Assembly (NCBI GenBank): GCA_002305685.1
Contig: DBQB01000063.1
Span: forward strand, 50,582-59,486
Origin: Ruminococcaceae bacterium UBA1405
GTDB taxonomy: Bacteria > Bacillota > Clostridia > Oscillospirales > Ruminococcaceae
Length of the DNA: 8,905 bases
Direction: 5' to 3'
The notes beneath the pieces were generated by a model. That model was not told the DNA's origin. It did no database searches and worked only from the letters and a program-made list of their open reading frames with translations. This document shows, one piece after another, positions 1-6,575 of the stretch (the first letter of the stretch is position 1; each line of letters starts with the position of its first letter). Both the position numbers and the translations under genes were made by a program.

Positions 1-222
1 CGCTCCTGTGGGGCCGGTGGCTCCTGTAACACCGTCAGCTCCCGTCGCTCCTGTAGGACCGGTGGCTCCTGTAACACCATCGGCTCCCGTCGCCCCCGTA
101 GGACCGGTGGCTCCTGTAACACCATCGGCTCCCGTCGCTCCTGTAGGACCGGTGGCTCCTGTCGCTCCCGTGGGGCCGGTGGCTCCGGTGGGACCGGTAG
201 CTCCGGTCGCTCCCGTGGGGCC
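1..222 (-). repeat. 45-bp tandem repeats encoding collagen-like triplets
   Basis: The region is internally repetitive, with a 9-base (Gly-X-Y) sub-period throughout. From 150 down to 16 there are three full 45-bp units encoding GPTGATGADGVTGAT, with a fourth unit beginning at 15. Positions 222-151 carry simpler GPT/GAT mixtures. Copies differ mainly at third codon positions, which indicates selection on the protein. Such arrays change length easily by slippage or recombination. Confidence 0.9.
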
Positions 223-336
223 GATGTTTTTACATTGCCCACACAGGCAGTATAAAGGACATATTTTCCACTGTCCGCCATATGGGTAATAGGGAAGCAA
301 TGTGGGTTCCCCGCTTTCATAAAAAAATAGATTCAC
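1..336 (-). CDS. Collagen-like Gly-X-Y repeat protein, N-terminal part (runs off left edge)
   Basis: Read on the minus strand, this frame gives 38 non-repetitive residues followed by at least 24 unbroken Gly-X-Y triplets (mostly GAT, GPT, GAD, GVT) up to the window edge, so the C-terminus is missing. The N-terminal cap contains PYYPYGGQW and four cysteines at about residues 26, 30, 32 and 35 (CPLYCLCGQC). Gly-X-Y proteins of this kind in spore-formers are often spore-surface or exosporium filaments; a surface role here is inferred. The frame opens after a TGA at 372-370. I chose the GTG at 336, which has AAGGTG 11 bases upstream. A TTG at 300 is a plausible alternative start and would place the conserved-looking LPYYPYGG at the terminus. 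There is no obvious signal peptide. The Gly-X-Y pattern makes the frame secure, while the start is uncertain. Confidence 0.75.
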   Translation of the reverse strand, partial: MNLFFYESGEPTLLPYYPYGGQWKICPLYCLCGQCKNIGPTGATGATGPTGATGPTGATGATGPTGATGADGVTGATGPTGATGADGVTGATGPTGATGADGVTGATGPTGA

Positions 337-480
337 AACATGGTATGCACCTTGGTGTTTCGACGTTCCTCATTTCCATATGATCTTAGTTTTCAAACGC
401 TCAGCCACATTGCTATCCAATTCCATTGTATGAATACAGCAAAAACCACTCCTATCCCACCGTTCAATCCGATTGGATCT

Positions 481-510
481 TTGGAAAACCGCCAAACCTT
501 CTGATAGTAT
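481..510 (+). promoter_or_regulatory. Possible promoter of the NlpC/P60-like gene
   Basis: TTGGAA (481-486) and TAGTAT (505-510) are separated by 18 bases and lie 30 bases upstream of the GTG start. Each matches four of six positions of the vegetative sigma consensus, so this is weak. The remainder of the divergent spacer (337-480) shows nothing else I can name with confidence. Confidence 0.3.
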
Positions 511-540
511 CGCTGTGAGGCTGTAAGGAGGACAAAAGAA

Positions 541-1386
541 GTGTTGAGAAAATACGGATGGCGCTGGATGGGGTTGGGAATCGTCGTACTGTTGGTGATT
601 TCCGTGATATGGACGAAATCTGCAGAGAATACCGTTCGCTGGGTCCCCTCCTATCCCCAAGCGGATATCCTTCCTGTTTTGCAGCAAACCCAATGGTCCG
701 ATGAAGACTATGAGATTTTGCTGACGCAAACCGGCCTGGGACGATTGGCCATCATCAATTTGTTGGAACAGGGGCAATTTCAGCAGATTCTCCAAATCCA
801 GCAGGCTTTTTTTGATACACCGGAAATTTCCTGTACCCCCAACAGCATTATTTCCAGAGAGGAACACACGGTGGACTCCCAAGGTGATATTGTGGCAGCG
901 GCTGTATTGGCTCCGTTGGAGGATGGGGATATCCTCATTTCACCCAATTCTCATACTTTGGGTTGGCGCAACGGTCATGCCGCCATTGTCATCGACGCCC
1001 AAGCGGGCCTTACGCTGGAATCGGTGGTATTGGGAGAACAATCCACCATTCAGTCCACAGAAAAGTGGAAAAGCTACCCCAGCTTTCTGGTGTTGCGGGT
1101 ATCAGGATTATCTGCACTGCAGAGGAAAGAGGCTGCACGAACAGCGGCAGAGCGTTTGGCTGGGGTTCCTTATGGACTGACCATCGGAATCTTTTCTGAG
1201 AAATATACCGACGGACTCCTTGCACAAACCCACTGCGCCCATCTGGTCTGGGCGGCATACCAGGCGACTGGAATTGACCTGGACAGCAACGGAGGAAGGA
1301 TTGTAACCCCCAGGCAGCTGGCCAACAGTCCGTCGCTGGAACTGATACAGGTGTACGGAATGGACCCTAAAAAGCTCTGGAAATAA
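541..1386 (+). CDS. Membrane-anchored permuted NlpC/P60 (YiiX/YebB-like) cysteine hydrolase
   Basis: The protein has 281 residues. A basic start followed by a hydrophobic stretch at about residues 10-24 predicts a signal anchor or signal peptide, placing the rest outside the membrane. Residues 128-240 carry the order expected of circularly permuted NlpC/P60 (YiiX-like) enzymes. GDILISP is followed by NGHAAIVID with the likely catalytic His146, then a Glu at 160, and late in the chain THCAHLVWAAY with the likely nucleophile Cys232. In the family these act as amidases or peptidases on cell-wall or lipid substrates; the substrate here is unknown. Residues 30-125 match nothing I recognise. The GTG start is supported by AAGGAGG at 525-531, nine bases upstream. 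The gene is monocistronic and converges on signal peptidase I. The fold call is fairly good and the exact activity is open. Confidence 0.72.
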   Translation: MLRKYGWRWMGLGIVVLLVISVIWTKSAENTVRWVPSYPQADILPVLQQTQWSDEDYEILLTQTGLGRLAIINLLEQGQFQQILQIQQAFFDTPEISCTPNSIISREEHTVDSQGDIVAAAVLAPLEDGDILISPNSHTLGWRNGHAAIVIDAQAGLTLESVVLGEQSTIQSTEKWKSYPSFLVLRVSGLSALQRKEAARTAAERLAGVPYGLTIGIFSEKYTDGLLAQTHCAHLVWAAYQATGIDLDSNGGRIVTPRQLANSPSLELIQVYGMDPKKLWK

Positions 1387-1421
1387 AATCGGGAGAGATT
1401 CCATCCATCTCTCCTGATTTT
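1385..1421. terminator. Bidirectional intrinsic terminator
   Basis: A 15-bp stem with one G-T pair (arms 1385-1399 and 1407-1421) encloses a 7-base loop and ends in T-rich sequence on both strands. It lies between the convergent NlpC/P60-like and signal peptidase genes and probably serves both. Confidence 0.85.
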
Positions 1422-1440
1422 ATTCATCATAAACAGGAAC

Positions 1441-1974
1441 TTACTCCACAATAGAGATTTGGGTCAGGGGCCAAACCACCACCCGGACCACTCCCAGCAG
1501 ATCTTCCGTATGAATATATGGATCCACCCAGAACCGGGCGTCCTCTGAATTTTCCCGGTTATCTCCCAAAAACAGGTAGCAATCCTCCGGAACCGTGAAG
1601 GTATCGGAGCGCTGATCGGCATGGATCACATAGGGCTCCTCCAAAACCGTTCCGTCCACCGAAACTACCCCATCCTCAATGGTTACCGTTTCCCCCGGAA
1701 GCCCAATCACCCGTTTGACCAATTTTTTTCCGTACTCCTGCGACCAAAAAATCACCACATCGCCACGCTCCACCGTTTTATCCCCGTGAAGATAACTGGC
1801 TACCGTCACACCGCCCTCAGGAAGTGTGGGAACCATGGAAGAGCTGGGAATATAGGCAAAAAATATTAGATAATAGAAAATAATCCACAAAACAGCAAGC
1901 TCCAACGCAAAACAAAGCACCGTACGCCAAAGGCTTTTTTTCTTGGACGGCTGTTCTTTTTCTTTTTGTTGCAA
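1441..1974 (-). CDS. lepB: Signal peptidase I (SipS-type)
   Basis: This is a type I signal peptidase, which cleaves signal peptides from secreted proteins on the outer face of the membrane. The protein has 177 residues, normal for the short Gram-positive SipS class. After a Lys/Glu-rich cytoplasmic tail comes one membrane segment at about residues 17-41. The catalytic Ser46 lies in PSSSMVPTL and the catalytic Lys87 in LVKRVIGLPGE. The conserved LGDNRENSEDAR box begins near residue 136. I place the start at the TTG at 1974-1972 because AGGAGG (1982-1987) sits seven bases upstream of it. An earlier in-frame TTG at 1992 would put the ribosome site inside the gene, and the TTG at 1980 is too close to it. 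A weak minus-strand promoter is possible around 2050-2060 (TATGAT/TATAGT). The gene is transcribed alone and shares a terminator with its convergent neighbour. Confidence 0.95.
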   Translation of the reverse strand: MQQKEKEQPSKKKSLWRTVLCFALELAVLWIIFYYLIFFAYIPSSSMVPTLPEGGVTVASYLHGDKTVERGDVVIFWSQEYGKKLVKRVIGLPGETVTIEDGVVSVDGTVLEEPYVIHADQRSDTFTVPEDCYLFLGDNRENSEDARFWVDPYIHTEDLLGVVRVVVWPLTQISIVE

Positions 1975-2185
1975 ATCCAATCCTCCTATCAAGAGAGCGC
2001 AGCAACAGCCGCTGCAATGATGTCGCTGCCAAAACGCCGATTTTCTTTTATCATACTATACGAAAATGAATATTGCATGAATATTTGTAGACAGACAGCA
2101 TTTTTTTGCGACCAGCCTCCAGAATTGATCATATTTTTCAAAAATCGCAGACGGAAACTAGAGGCCATGACCATCCAGCAGAAAA

Positions 2186-2214
2186 TTGTCCTGTATCGGT
2201 AAATATGGTATAAT
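2186..2214 (+). promoter_or_regulatory. Promoter of the GH28 gene, extended -10
   Basis: TTGTCC (2186-2191), a 17-base spacer and a perfect TATAAT (2209-2214) preceded by TG at 2206-2207 form a good housekeeping-sigma promoter. The start of transcription would fall near 2221, giving a leader of about 55 bases that contains the palindrome at 2231-2248. Confidence 0.8.
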
Positions 2215-2230
2215 ACATCTATCACCACCA

Positions 2231-2248
2231 TGAGATGCGATCATCTCA
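2231..2248. promoter_or_regulatory. Palindrome downstream of the GH28 promoter, candidate operator
   Basis: TGAGATG-CGAT-CATCTCA has perfect 7-bp arms and a 4-base spacer. It lies about 10 bases past the predicted transcription start and ahead of the ribosome binding site at 2264. This is where a repressor operator for a sugar-responsive regulator is often found. It is too short and lacks a T-run to be an intrinsic terminator. Confidence 0.45.
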
Positions 2249-2276
2249 CATCACCAGAACAACAGGAGGAGACAGT

Positions 2277-3707
2277 ATGGAATTTCAAATGCCAACCATC
2301 ATAAAACCCGTTTTTCCAGACAGAAAGATGGATATCCGAGATTTTGGAGCGGTTGCCGACGGTATCACCATAAACACCGACGCCATCAACAACGCCATCA
2401 CAGCTTGCAGCGAAGCGGGCGGCGGCACCGTCCTGATTCCGGCAGGATTTTGGAAAACCGCAACCATCCACCTGAAAAATGGGGTACGGCTGGACACCGC
2501 CGCAGGCGCGTTTATCAAATTTTCAGACGACTATCGGGATTATCCGCTGATCCCGTCCCATTACGAGGGACTCCCCACCCTACGCTGCATCTCCCCCATC
2601 TACGCCAAGGATGCTGAGAATATCGCCATCACCGGGGACGGCATCTTTGACGGAGCCGGCGAAGCCTGGCGGGTCTGCAAAAAATGGAAATTTACCGCCC
2701 GTCAGTGGGAGGATTTGGCCCAAAAAGAGGGCGCCTATCTGGTGGAAAAGGGAGAGGAAAGCTTGATCTATCCCTCCGAGGCCATCGCTCTGGGCAGCGC
2801 ATACAACAATCAGCATGGCGGTATGGTAGACAATTTGGAGGAAGCCAAAGCATATCACCACTTCTTCCGTCCGGTGTTGGTCAACCTTGTAGGCTGTAAA
2901 CATATTTTGCTCCAGGGAATTACCTTCCAAAATTCCCCCGCCTGGTGTCTGCATCCGAGGATGTGCGAGCACTTGACTATGGACCGGGTGAGTATGCGCA
3001 ATCCCTGGTACGCCCAAAATGGAGACGCCCTGGACCTGGAAGCCTGTCAGAATGTGGAGATTACCCATTGCAGCTTTGACGCAGGCGACGATGGCATCTG
3101 TGTGAAATCCGGCAAAAATAAGCCTGGGCGGGATACCGAGCGGGCCACCGCCAACGTATGGATTCACGACTGCGTGGTATACCACGGCCATGGCGGATTT
3201 GTCATTGGCAGCGAAATGTCCTGCGGCGTCCACAATGTACTGGTGGAAAACTGCACCTTTATCGGCACCGATGTGGGACTGCGGTTTAAGAGCTGTCTGG
3301 GCAGAGGCGGCACAGTGCGGGATATCTGGATCCGTAATATCCGTATGGACAACATTAAGGAACAGGCTGTGGTCATGAATATGGGTTACAGTTCCGCCAT
3401 CGGCAGCGAACGGGACGTGGAAAAACGGTATCCTGAGGAGGATATCCCGGAATTCTGCCATATTCATATGTCGGATATCCTCTGCATAGGCGCCAAAAAA
3501 GCGGTGGACATCTGCGGATTGGCGCAGCGCCCCATCCACGATATTACTCTGGAACGCTCTTCCATCCACGCACAGCAGGGCGTTCAGTGCCGCTACGCCC
3601 AAAACATTCGACTCAAGGACGTAACCGTCACCTCCCAGCAAAATCCCTCTCAGGTACTGACCTATGGGGATGAGACGGTGGGAGACGGATATCGCTCTGC
3701 ATTCTGA
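2277..3707 (+). CDS. Glycoside hydrolase family 28 (polygalacturonase-like)
   Basis: The 476-residue protein is a right-handed beta-helix of the pectinase type. GH28 enzymes hydrolyse alpha-galacturonosyl bonds in homogalacturonan, rhamnogalacturonan or xylogalacturonan. It begins with MDIRDFGAVADG, the usual opening of the fold, and carries the family's active-site series in order: NGDALD (residues 248-253, equivalent to NTD), AGDDGI (269-274), GHGG (304-307, His305) and RFK (336-338, equivalent to RIK). I see no signal peptide, so it probably acts in the cytoplasm, likely as an exo-enzyme on imported oligogalacturonides. An insertion at about 130-200 (Trp- and Lys-rich) is larger than in minimal family members. 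The ATG at 2277 follows AGGAGG (2264-2269) by seven bases; an upstream in-frame ATG at 2235 lacks such a site. It has its own promoter and converges on GH43. The family is secure and the exact substrate is not. Confidence 0.92.
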   Translation: MEFQMPTIIKPVFPDRKMDIRDFGAVADGITINTDAINNAITACSEAGGGTVLIPAGFWKTATIHLKNGVRLDTAAGAFIKFSDDYRDYPLIPSHYEGLPTLRCISPIYAKDAENIAITGDGIFDGAGEAWRVCKKWKFTARQWEDLAQKEGAYLVEKGEESLIYPSEAIALGSAYNNQHGGMVDNLEEAKAYHHFFRPVLVNLVGCKHILLQGITFQNSPAWCLHPRMCEHLTMDRVSMRNPWYAQNGDALDLEACQNVEITHCSFDAGDDGICVKSGKNKPGRDTERATANVWIHDCVVYHGHGGFVIGSEMSCGVHNVLVENCTFIGTDVGLRFKSCLGRGGTVRDIWIRNIRMDNIKEQAVVMNMGYSSAIGSERDVEKRYPEEDIPEFCHIHMSDILCIGAKKAVDICGLAQRPIHDITLERSSIHAQQGVQCRYAQNIRLKDVTVTSQQNPSQVLTYGDETVGDGYRSAF

Positions 3708-3732
3708 TTTTATCCTTTCTTTACCTAAGATC

Positions 3733-3765
3733 AACCCCCGAATCGGCTGAACCGATTCGGGGGTT
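3733..3765. terminator. Intrinsic terminator between convergent GH28 and GH43 genes
   Basis: A perfect 14-bp stem (3733-3746 with 3752-3765), rich in G and C, with loop CTGAA, is followed on the plus strand by TTTGTATTT. It ends the GH28 transcript and, though its minus-strand T-run is poor, may also stop GH43 transcription. Confidence 0.88.
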
Positions 3766-3770
3766 TGTAT

Positions 3771-5360
3771 TTACTGGTCAATTCCCTGGTAAGAGAACCA
3801 GTCAAAGTCCGCAAAATTGTCGGAGGGCTGTCCGCTGGAGGTGGCATACATCCCCAGGAAGGTGCCGGTAAAACGGTTGGCTTCCAGGGTACTGTACGGC
3901 AGCAGATCCACCTGCTGCGCCAGTATCTGCCAGCTTCCGGCAAAACCGCTGGAATCTATCTGGGCAACCGTGAAGGTACAGCACTGCTCCACCGATTCCA
4001 TCTTCAGCACCAGTGCCTGAGCGGGACAATCCAGCAGCGCCTCCACCTGTTCCTTTCCCGCAATGCAGGAAACCAGACGCAGTACCGGCCTGTTTTCTAT
4101 AAGTCCCCGCTCCATACGAAGCTGGTATCCGGCGCTCATCAGCATCACTATTCCCGCCCATTCTCCCGGCCGCTTGGGAGAAAAGTGCATCCGGGCGGAC
4201 GCCACAAAGGAGAGATGCTGCTGCCGTCTCCCCACAAAAGCGGGACAACTGCACTCAGTCAACATCTGAGGACGGGTGTACAGCCGCAGATAACCGGGAT
4301 GAGCCGTGAGGGAATAGGGGGGATTCTCCAGATCCGGTGTGCGCACCAAAGAAAAGGAGAGAGGCAGTTGCGGCATATCAAAATGTTCGCAGCTTTGCTG
4401 TGCCGGCCAGCGTTGAGATGGAAGCTGGGGCGCCGGGAAGGTAAATTCCATCCGCCCGGTATCGGGGCTGAAGACCGGCCAATCCTCCTCCCAAATCACC
4501 GGAAGGGCGTAGGTTTCCCGCCCAAGGCAGCGGTAATTTCCTCCATCCGGGCGGGAAGCCAGCATCACCGCCCACCATTCTCCGTTTTGGGTTTCCACCA
4601 AATCGGCATGGCCGGTGCTGTTGATGGCGCTGTTTCTGGAGAGATTTCGATGGGTAAATACCGGGTTGCGGGGATTCCCTTCATACGGCCCGGTAACGCA
4701 CCGGCTGCGGAATACCGTCACTGCATGATCCTTGGAGGTACCACCCTCAGCAATCAGCAGATAGTAATACTCTCCCACATGGTAGAGATGGGGGCCCTCC
4801 GGAGCATGGGCATGATAGAGCGCTCCATCGGTAAGCAGAATCCGCCGCTCCCCCGTGAGTTTCCCGGTAGAAATGTCCAGCGTTTGCAACCAAATATAGC
4901 GGGAACCACCCGCACTGTCCGGATCTGGGCGCATATTACCCAGATAATAGGCCTGATCCCCGTCAAAAAACAAAGTGGGATCGATGCCGTCGGCCCCTTC
5001 CACCACCACCGGCTCAGACCAGGGACCGGCAGGATCCTTTGCGGTGACATAGAAATTGACGTTGTGATCGTACTGCTCATCCCGCACCAGAGTGGTAATC
5101 ATATAAAACGTCCCCTGATGGTATCGAAGAGTAGGAGCGTAGATTCCCTTGGATGGCAGCGTACCGTACAAAGGTAACTGAGAAGGGCGGGTCAGGCAGT
5201 GACCGATCTGATGCCAGTGGACCAGATCCCGGGAATGGAATATGGGAACCCCGGGAAAATACTCAAACGTAGAGGTCACCAGATAGTAATCCTCCCCCAC
5301 ACGGCAGATGGAGGGATCGGGATAAAATCCGGGCAGCAGTGGATTGCGAAGAAGATTCAT
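3771..5360 (-). CDS. Glycoside hydrolase family 43 beta-xylosidase / alpha-L-arabinofuranosidase
   Basis: The protein has 529 residues. The N-terminal two-thirds is a GH43 five-bladed propeller opening with NPLLPGFYPDPS, then VTSTFEYFPGVPIFHSRDL, typical of the XynB-like subfamilies 11/12. The expected inverting triad is visible: Asp15 (general base, in PDPS), Asp127 (DGIDPT) and Glu188 (HAPEGPHLY, general acid). From about residue 325 a beta-sandwich C-terminal domain follows, as in two-domain beta-xylosidases, where it helps close the active site. There is no signal peptide, so it probably trims imported xylo- or arabino-oligosaccharides from the non-reducing end. The ATG at 5360 is preceded by GGAGG (5368-5372) with seven-base spacing. 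It lies downstream of rplL but is separated by a terminator and has its own promoter. Xylosidase versus arabinofuranosidase cannot be decided from sequence. Confidence 0.93.
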   Translation of the reverse strand: MNLLRNPLLPGFYPDPSICRVGEDYYLVTSTFEYFPGVPIFHSRDLVHWHQIGHCLTRPSQLPLYGTLPSKGIYAPTLRYHQGTFYMITTLVRDEQYDHNVNFYVTAKDPAGPWSEPVVVEGADGIDPTLFFDGDQAYYLGNMRPDPDSAGGSRYIWLQTLDISTGKLTGERRILLTDGALYHAHAPEGPHLYHVGEYYYLLIAEGGTSKDHAVTVFRSRCVTGPYEGNPRNPVFTHRNLSRNSAINSTGHADLVETQNGEWWAVMLASRPDGGNYRCLGRETYALPVIWEEDWPVFSPDTGRMEFTFPAPQLPSQRWPAQQSCEHFDMPQLPLSFSLVRTPDLENPPYSLTAHPGYLRLYTRPQMLTECSCPAFVGRRQQHLSFVASARMHFSPKRPGEWAGIVMLMSAGYQLRMERGLIENRPVLRLVSCIAGKEQVEALLDCPAQALVLKMESVEQCCTFTVAQIDSSGFAGSWQILAQQVDLLPYSTLEANRFTGTFLGMYATSSGQPSDNFADFDWFSYQGIDQ

Positions 5361-5410
5361 AGCAAAACCTCCATTTCAAGAATATTTTGTATCGCCTTCA
5401 TCTGTCCACC

Positions 5411-5439
5411 AGTATGACAGAATTTCCCGCTTTCGGCAA
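5411..5439 (-). promoter_or_regulatory. Probable promoter of the GH43 gene with overlapping inverted repeat
   Basis: On the minus strand TTGCCG (5439-5434), 17 bases and CATACT (5416-5411) preceded by TG form a plausible extended -10 promoter, about 50 bases upstream of the ATG. TCTGTC (5401-5406) and GACAGA (5416-5421) make a 6-bp inverted repeat with a 9-base spacer over the -10 box and the likely start site, a candidate repressor site. Confidence 0.5.
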
Positions 5440-5472
5440 GAGACAAATCGCTGCAACACCCGGATAAAAGAA

Positions 5473-5504
5473 AAGAGGTACCACGCAAAAGCATGGTACC
5501 TCTT
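5473..5504 (-). terminator. Intrinsic terminator of the rplJ-rplL operon
   Basis: Perfect 11-bp arms (5473-5483 and 5494-5504) can be extended by a GC/GC pair around an AAAA loop. On the minus strand the hairpin is followed at once by TTTTCTTTTATCC. It sits 25 bases past the rplL stop and insulates GH43 from ribosomal transcription. Confidence 0.92.
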
Positions 5505-5528
5505 AAAGAATCGGTAGGAAAGGTAAAA

Positions 5529-5903
5529 TTATTTAACCTCAACCTTAGCGCCGGCATCTTCCAGCTTCTTCTTGATGTCCTCAGCGTCAGCCTTGGAAAC
5601 CTTCTCTTTGATGGGCTTGGGAGCGCCGTCAACCAGAGCCTTGGACTCTTTCAGGCCCAGACCGGTGATGTCTTTAACAACCTTGATAACGCCCATCTTG
5701 GAAGCACCAGCGTCAACCAGGATAACGTCGAACTCGCTCTTCTCCTCCTCAGCGGGAGCAGCAGCAGCACCGCCAGCAACCACTACGGGAGCAGCAGCAG
5801 AAACACCAAACTCTTCCTCGATCGCCTTAACCAGCTCATTGAGCTCGAGAACGGTGAGGGTCTTAATCTCTTCTACGAATTTCAGAATCTTCTCAGAAGC
5901 CAT
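5529..5903 (-). CDS. rplL: 50S ribosomal protein L7/L12
   Basis: This stalk protein of the large subunit binds translation factors and stimulates their GTPase activity. It forms dimers on the C-terminal helix of L10. The 124 residues have the usual plan: an N-terminal dimerisation helix pair (MASEKILKFVEEIKTL, to about residue 33), an Ala/Gly-rich flexible hinge (about 34-54) and a C-terminal factor-binding domain from EFDVILVDAG to the end. The conserved helix of that domain includes KMGVIKVVKDITGLGLKE. The ATG is preceded by GGAGGT with normal spacing. The gene lies 29 bases after rplJ in the same operon and ends at a strong terminator. It is not followed by rpoB, which is its usual neighbour. 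Confidence 0.98.
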   Translation of the reverse strand: MASEKILKFVEEIKTLTVLELNELVKAIEEEFGVSAAAPVVVAGGAAAAPAEEEKSEFDVILVDAGASKMGVIKVVKDITGLGLKESKALVDGAPKPIKEKVSKADAEDIKKKLEDAGAKVEVK

Positions 5904-5932
5904 TATAGTTTACCTCCTGTTAATTGTTTTCA

Positions 5933-6460
5933 TTATTCGGCAGCTGCTGTTTCTTCAGCAGGTTCAGCCTTCTGTTCGGCAATGGCATTGAGGGCGCAAG
6001 CAAGGCCTCTCAGGTTACCATTCAGGACGCTAAGCAACTGGCAGAGCAGCTGTTCCTTGCTGGGCAGCTTGCCGAGCTCTGCAACCTTGGCGGCGTCAAT
6101 ATATCCGCCATCCACAAAACCAGCCTTTACCACAAACTTGCCCTTGGAATCATCGGCAAATTTGGTCAGGATCTTGGCGGCAGCAACGGGATCGCTCTCG
6201 GAGAAAGCGATGGCGCTGGTACCGTTGAGATGCTGTGTCAGCTCAGAATAACCATTGGCCTCGGCAGCGAACTTGAGCAGGGTGTTTTTCACAACCATAT
6301 ACTCCACGCCAGCCTCACGCAGATCTTTTCTCAGCTTGGTATCGTCCGCAACGGTAATGCCCTTATAGTCCACCAGAACACCGGCGACAGCCTTGGACAT
6401 CTTTGCGTTGAGGGCTTCCACAACAGCTTTCTTTTCCACTAAAGCTTTTTCACTTGGCAA
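5933..6460 (-). CDS. rplJ: 50S ribosomal protein L10
   Basis: L10 anchors the L7/L12 dimers to 23S rRNA at the base of the stalk, and in Bacillota it represses its own operon by binding the leader. The 175 residues are of normal length. The N-terminal RNA-binding domain runs from MPSEKALVEKKAVVEAL to about residue 135 and contains DYKGITV, LRKDLREAGVEYMVVKNTLL and the conserved AFSESDPVAAAKIL. The C-terminal helix that carries L7/L12 ends in an Ala/Glu-rich tail. Translation starts at a TTG (6460-6458), set by AGGAGGTG about eight bases upstream; no ATG fits. It is the first gene of a two-gene operon with rplL. The usual upstream genes rplK and rplA are absent, replaced by a divergent GH28-like gene. 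Confidence 0.98.
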   Translation of the reverse strand: MPSEKALVEKKAVVEALNAKMSKAVAGVLVDYKGITVADDTKLRKDLREAGVEYMVVKNTLLKFAAEANGYSELTQHLNGTSAIAFSESDPVAAAKILTKFADDSKGKFVVKAGFVDGGYIDAAKVAELGKLPSKEQLLCQLLSVLNGNLRGLACALNAIAEQKAEPAEETAAAE

Positions 6461-6541
6461 ATCGGTTCACCTCCTGGAATTATTTGCATCAAATCATTTG
6501 TTCGTTGCAGCGGTTCTTTTATCGCAGGACAAAACCGCAAT

Positions 6542-6575
6542 AAAAAAACTCCTTCTGCAAACCACAGAAAGAGTT
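6542..6575 (-). terminator. Attenuator hairpin in the rplJ leader
   Basis: On the minus strand AACTCTTTCTG and CAGAAGGAGTT (arms 6575-6565 and 6557-6547) form an 11-bp stem with one G-U pair around loop TGGTTTG. A run of seven T ends at 6542. It lies about 80 bases before the rplJ start, so it must be conditional. Confidence 0.9.

Noticed and set aside
8..289. Plus-strand open frame rich in Pro, Val and Ala (PVAPVGPVAPV pattern)
   Set aside because: It is the complement of the Gly-X-Y tract. The minus frame gives a regular collagen pattern with a sensible cap and synonymous third-position differences, while the plus frame lacks a ribosome site and ends in unrelated sequence.
1993..2060. Signal peptidase start at the TTG at 1992 and promoter near 2050-2060
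   Set aside because: The 1992 start would place AGGAGG within the coding region, so the TTG at 1974 is better. The minus-strand TATGAT/TATAGT boxes lack a convincing -35, so no promoter feature was entered.
2580..3734. Long minus-strand open frame opposite the first GH28 gene
   Set aside because: It is antisense to a gene with a full catalytic signature, has no recognisable domain, and is explained by the third-position GC bias of the real gene.
3765..5177. 470-residue plus-strand open frame opposite GH43
   Set aside because: The protein looks low in structure and rich in Arg, His and Gly, with no ribosome site or known motif. The GH43 frame has an intact triad, start and ribosome site.
5493..6251. 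Plus-strand open frame across rplL and rplJ
   Set aside because: It overlaps two certain ribosomal genes, has Ser/Leu-rich composition typical of antisense translation, and contains the rplL terminator region at its start.
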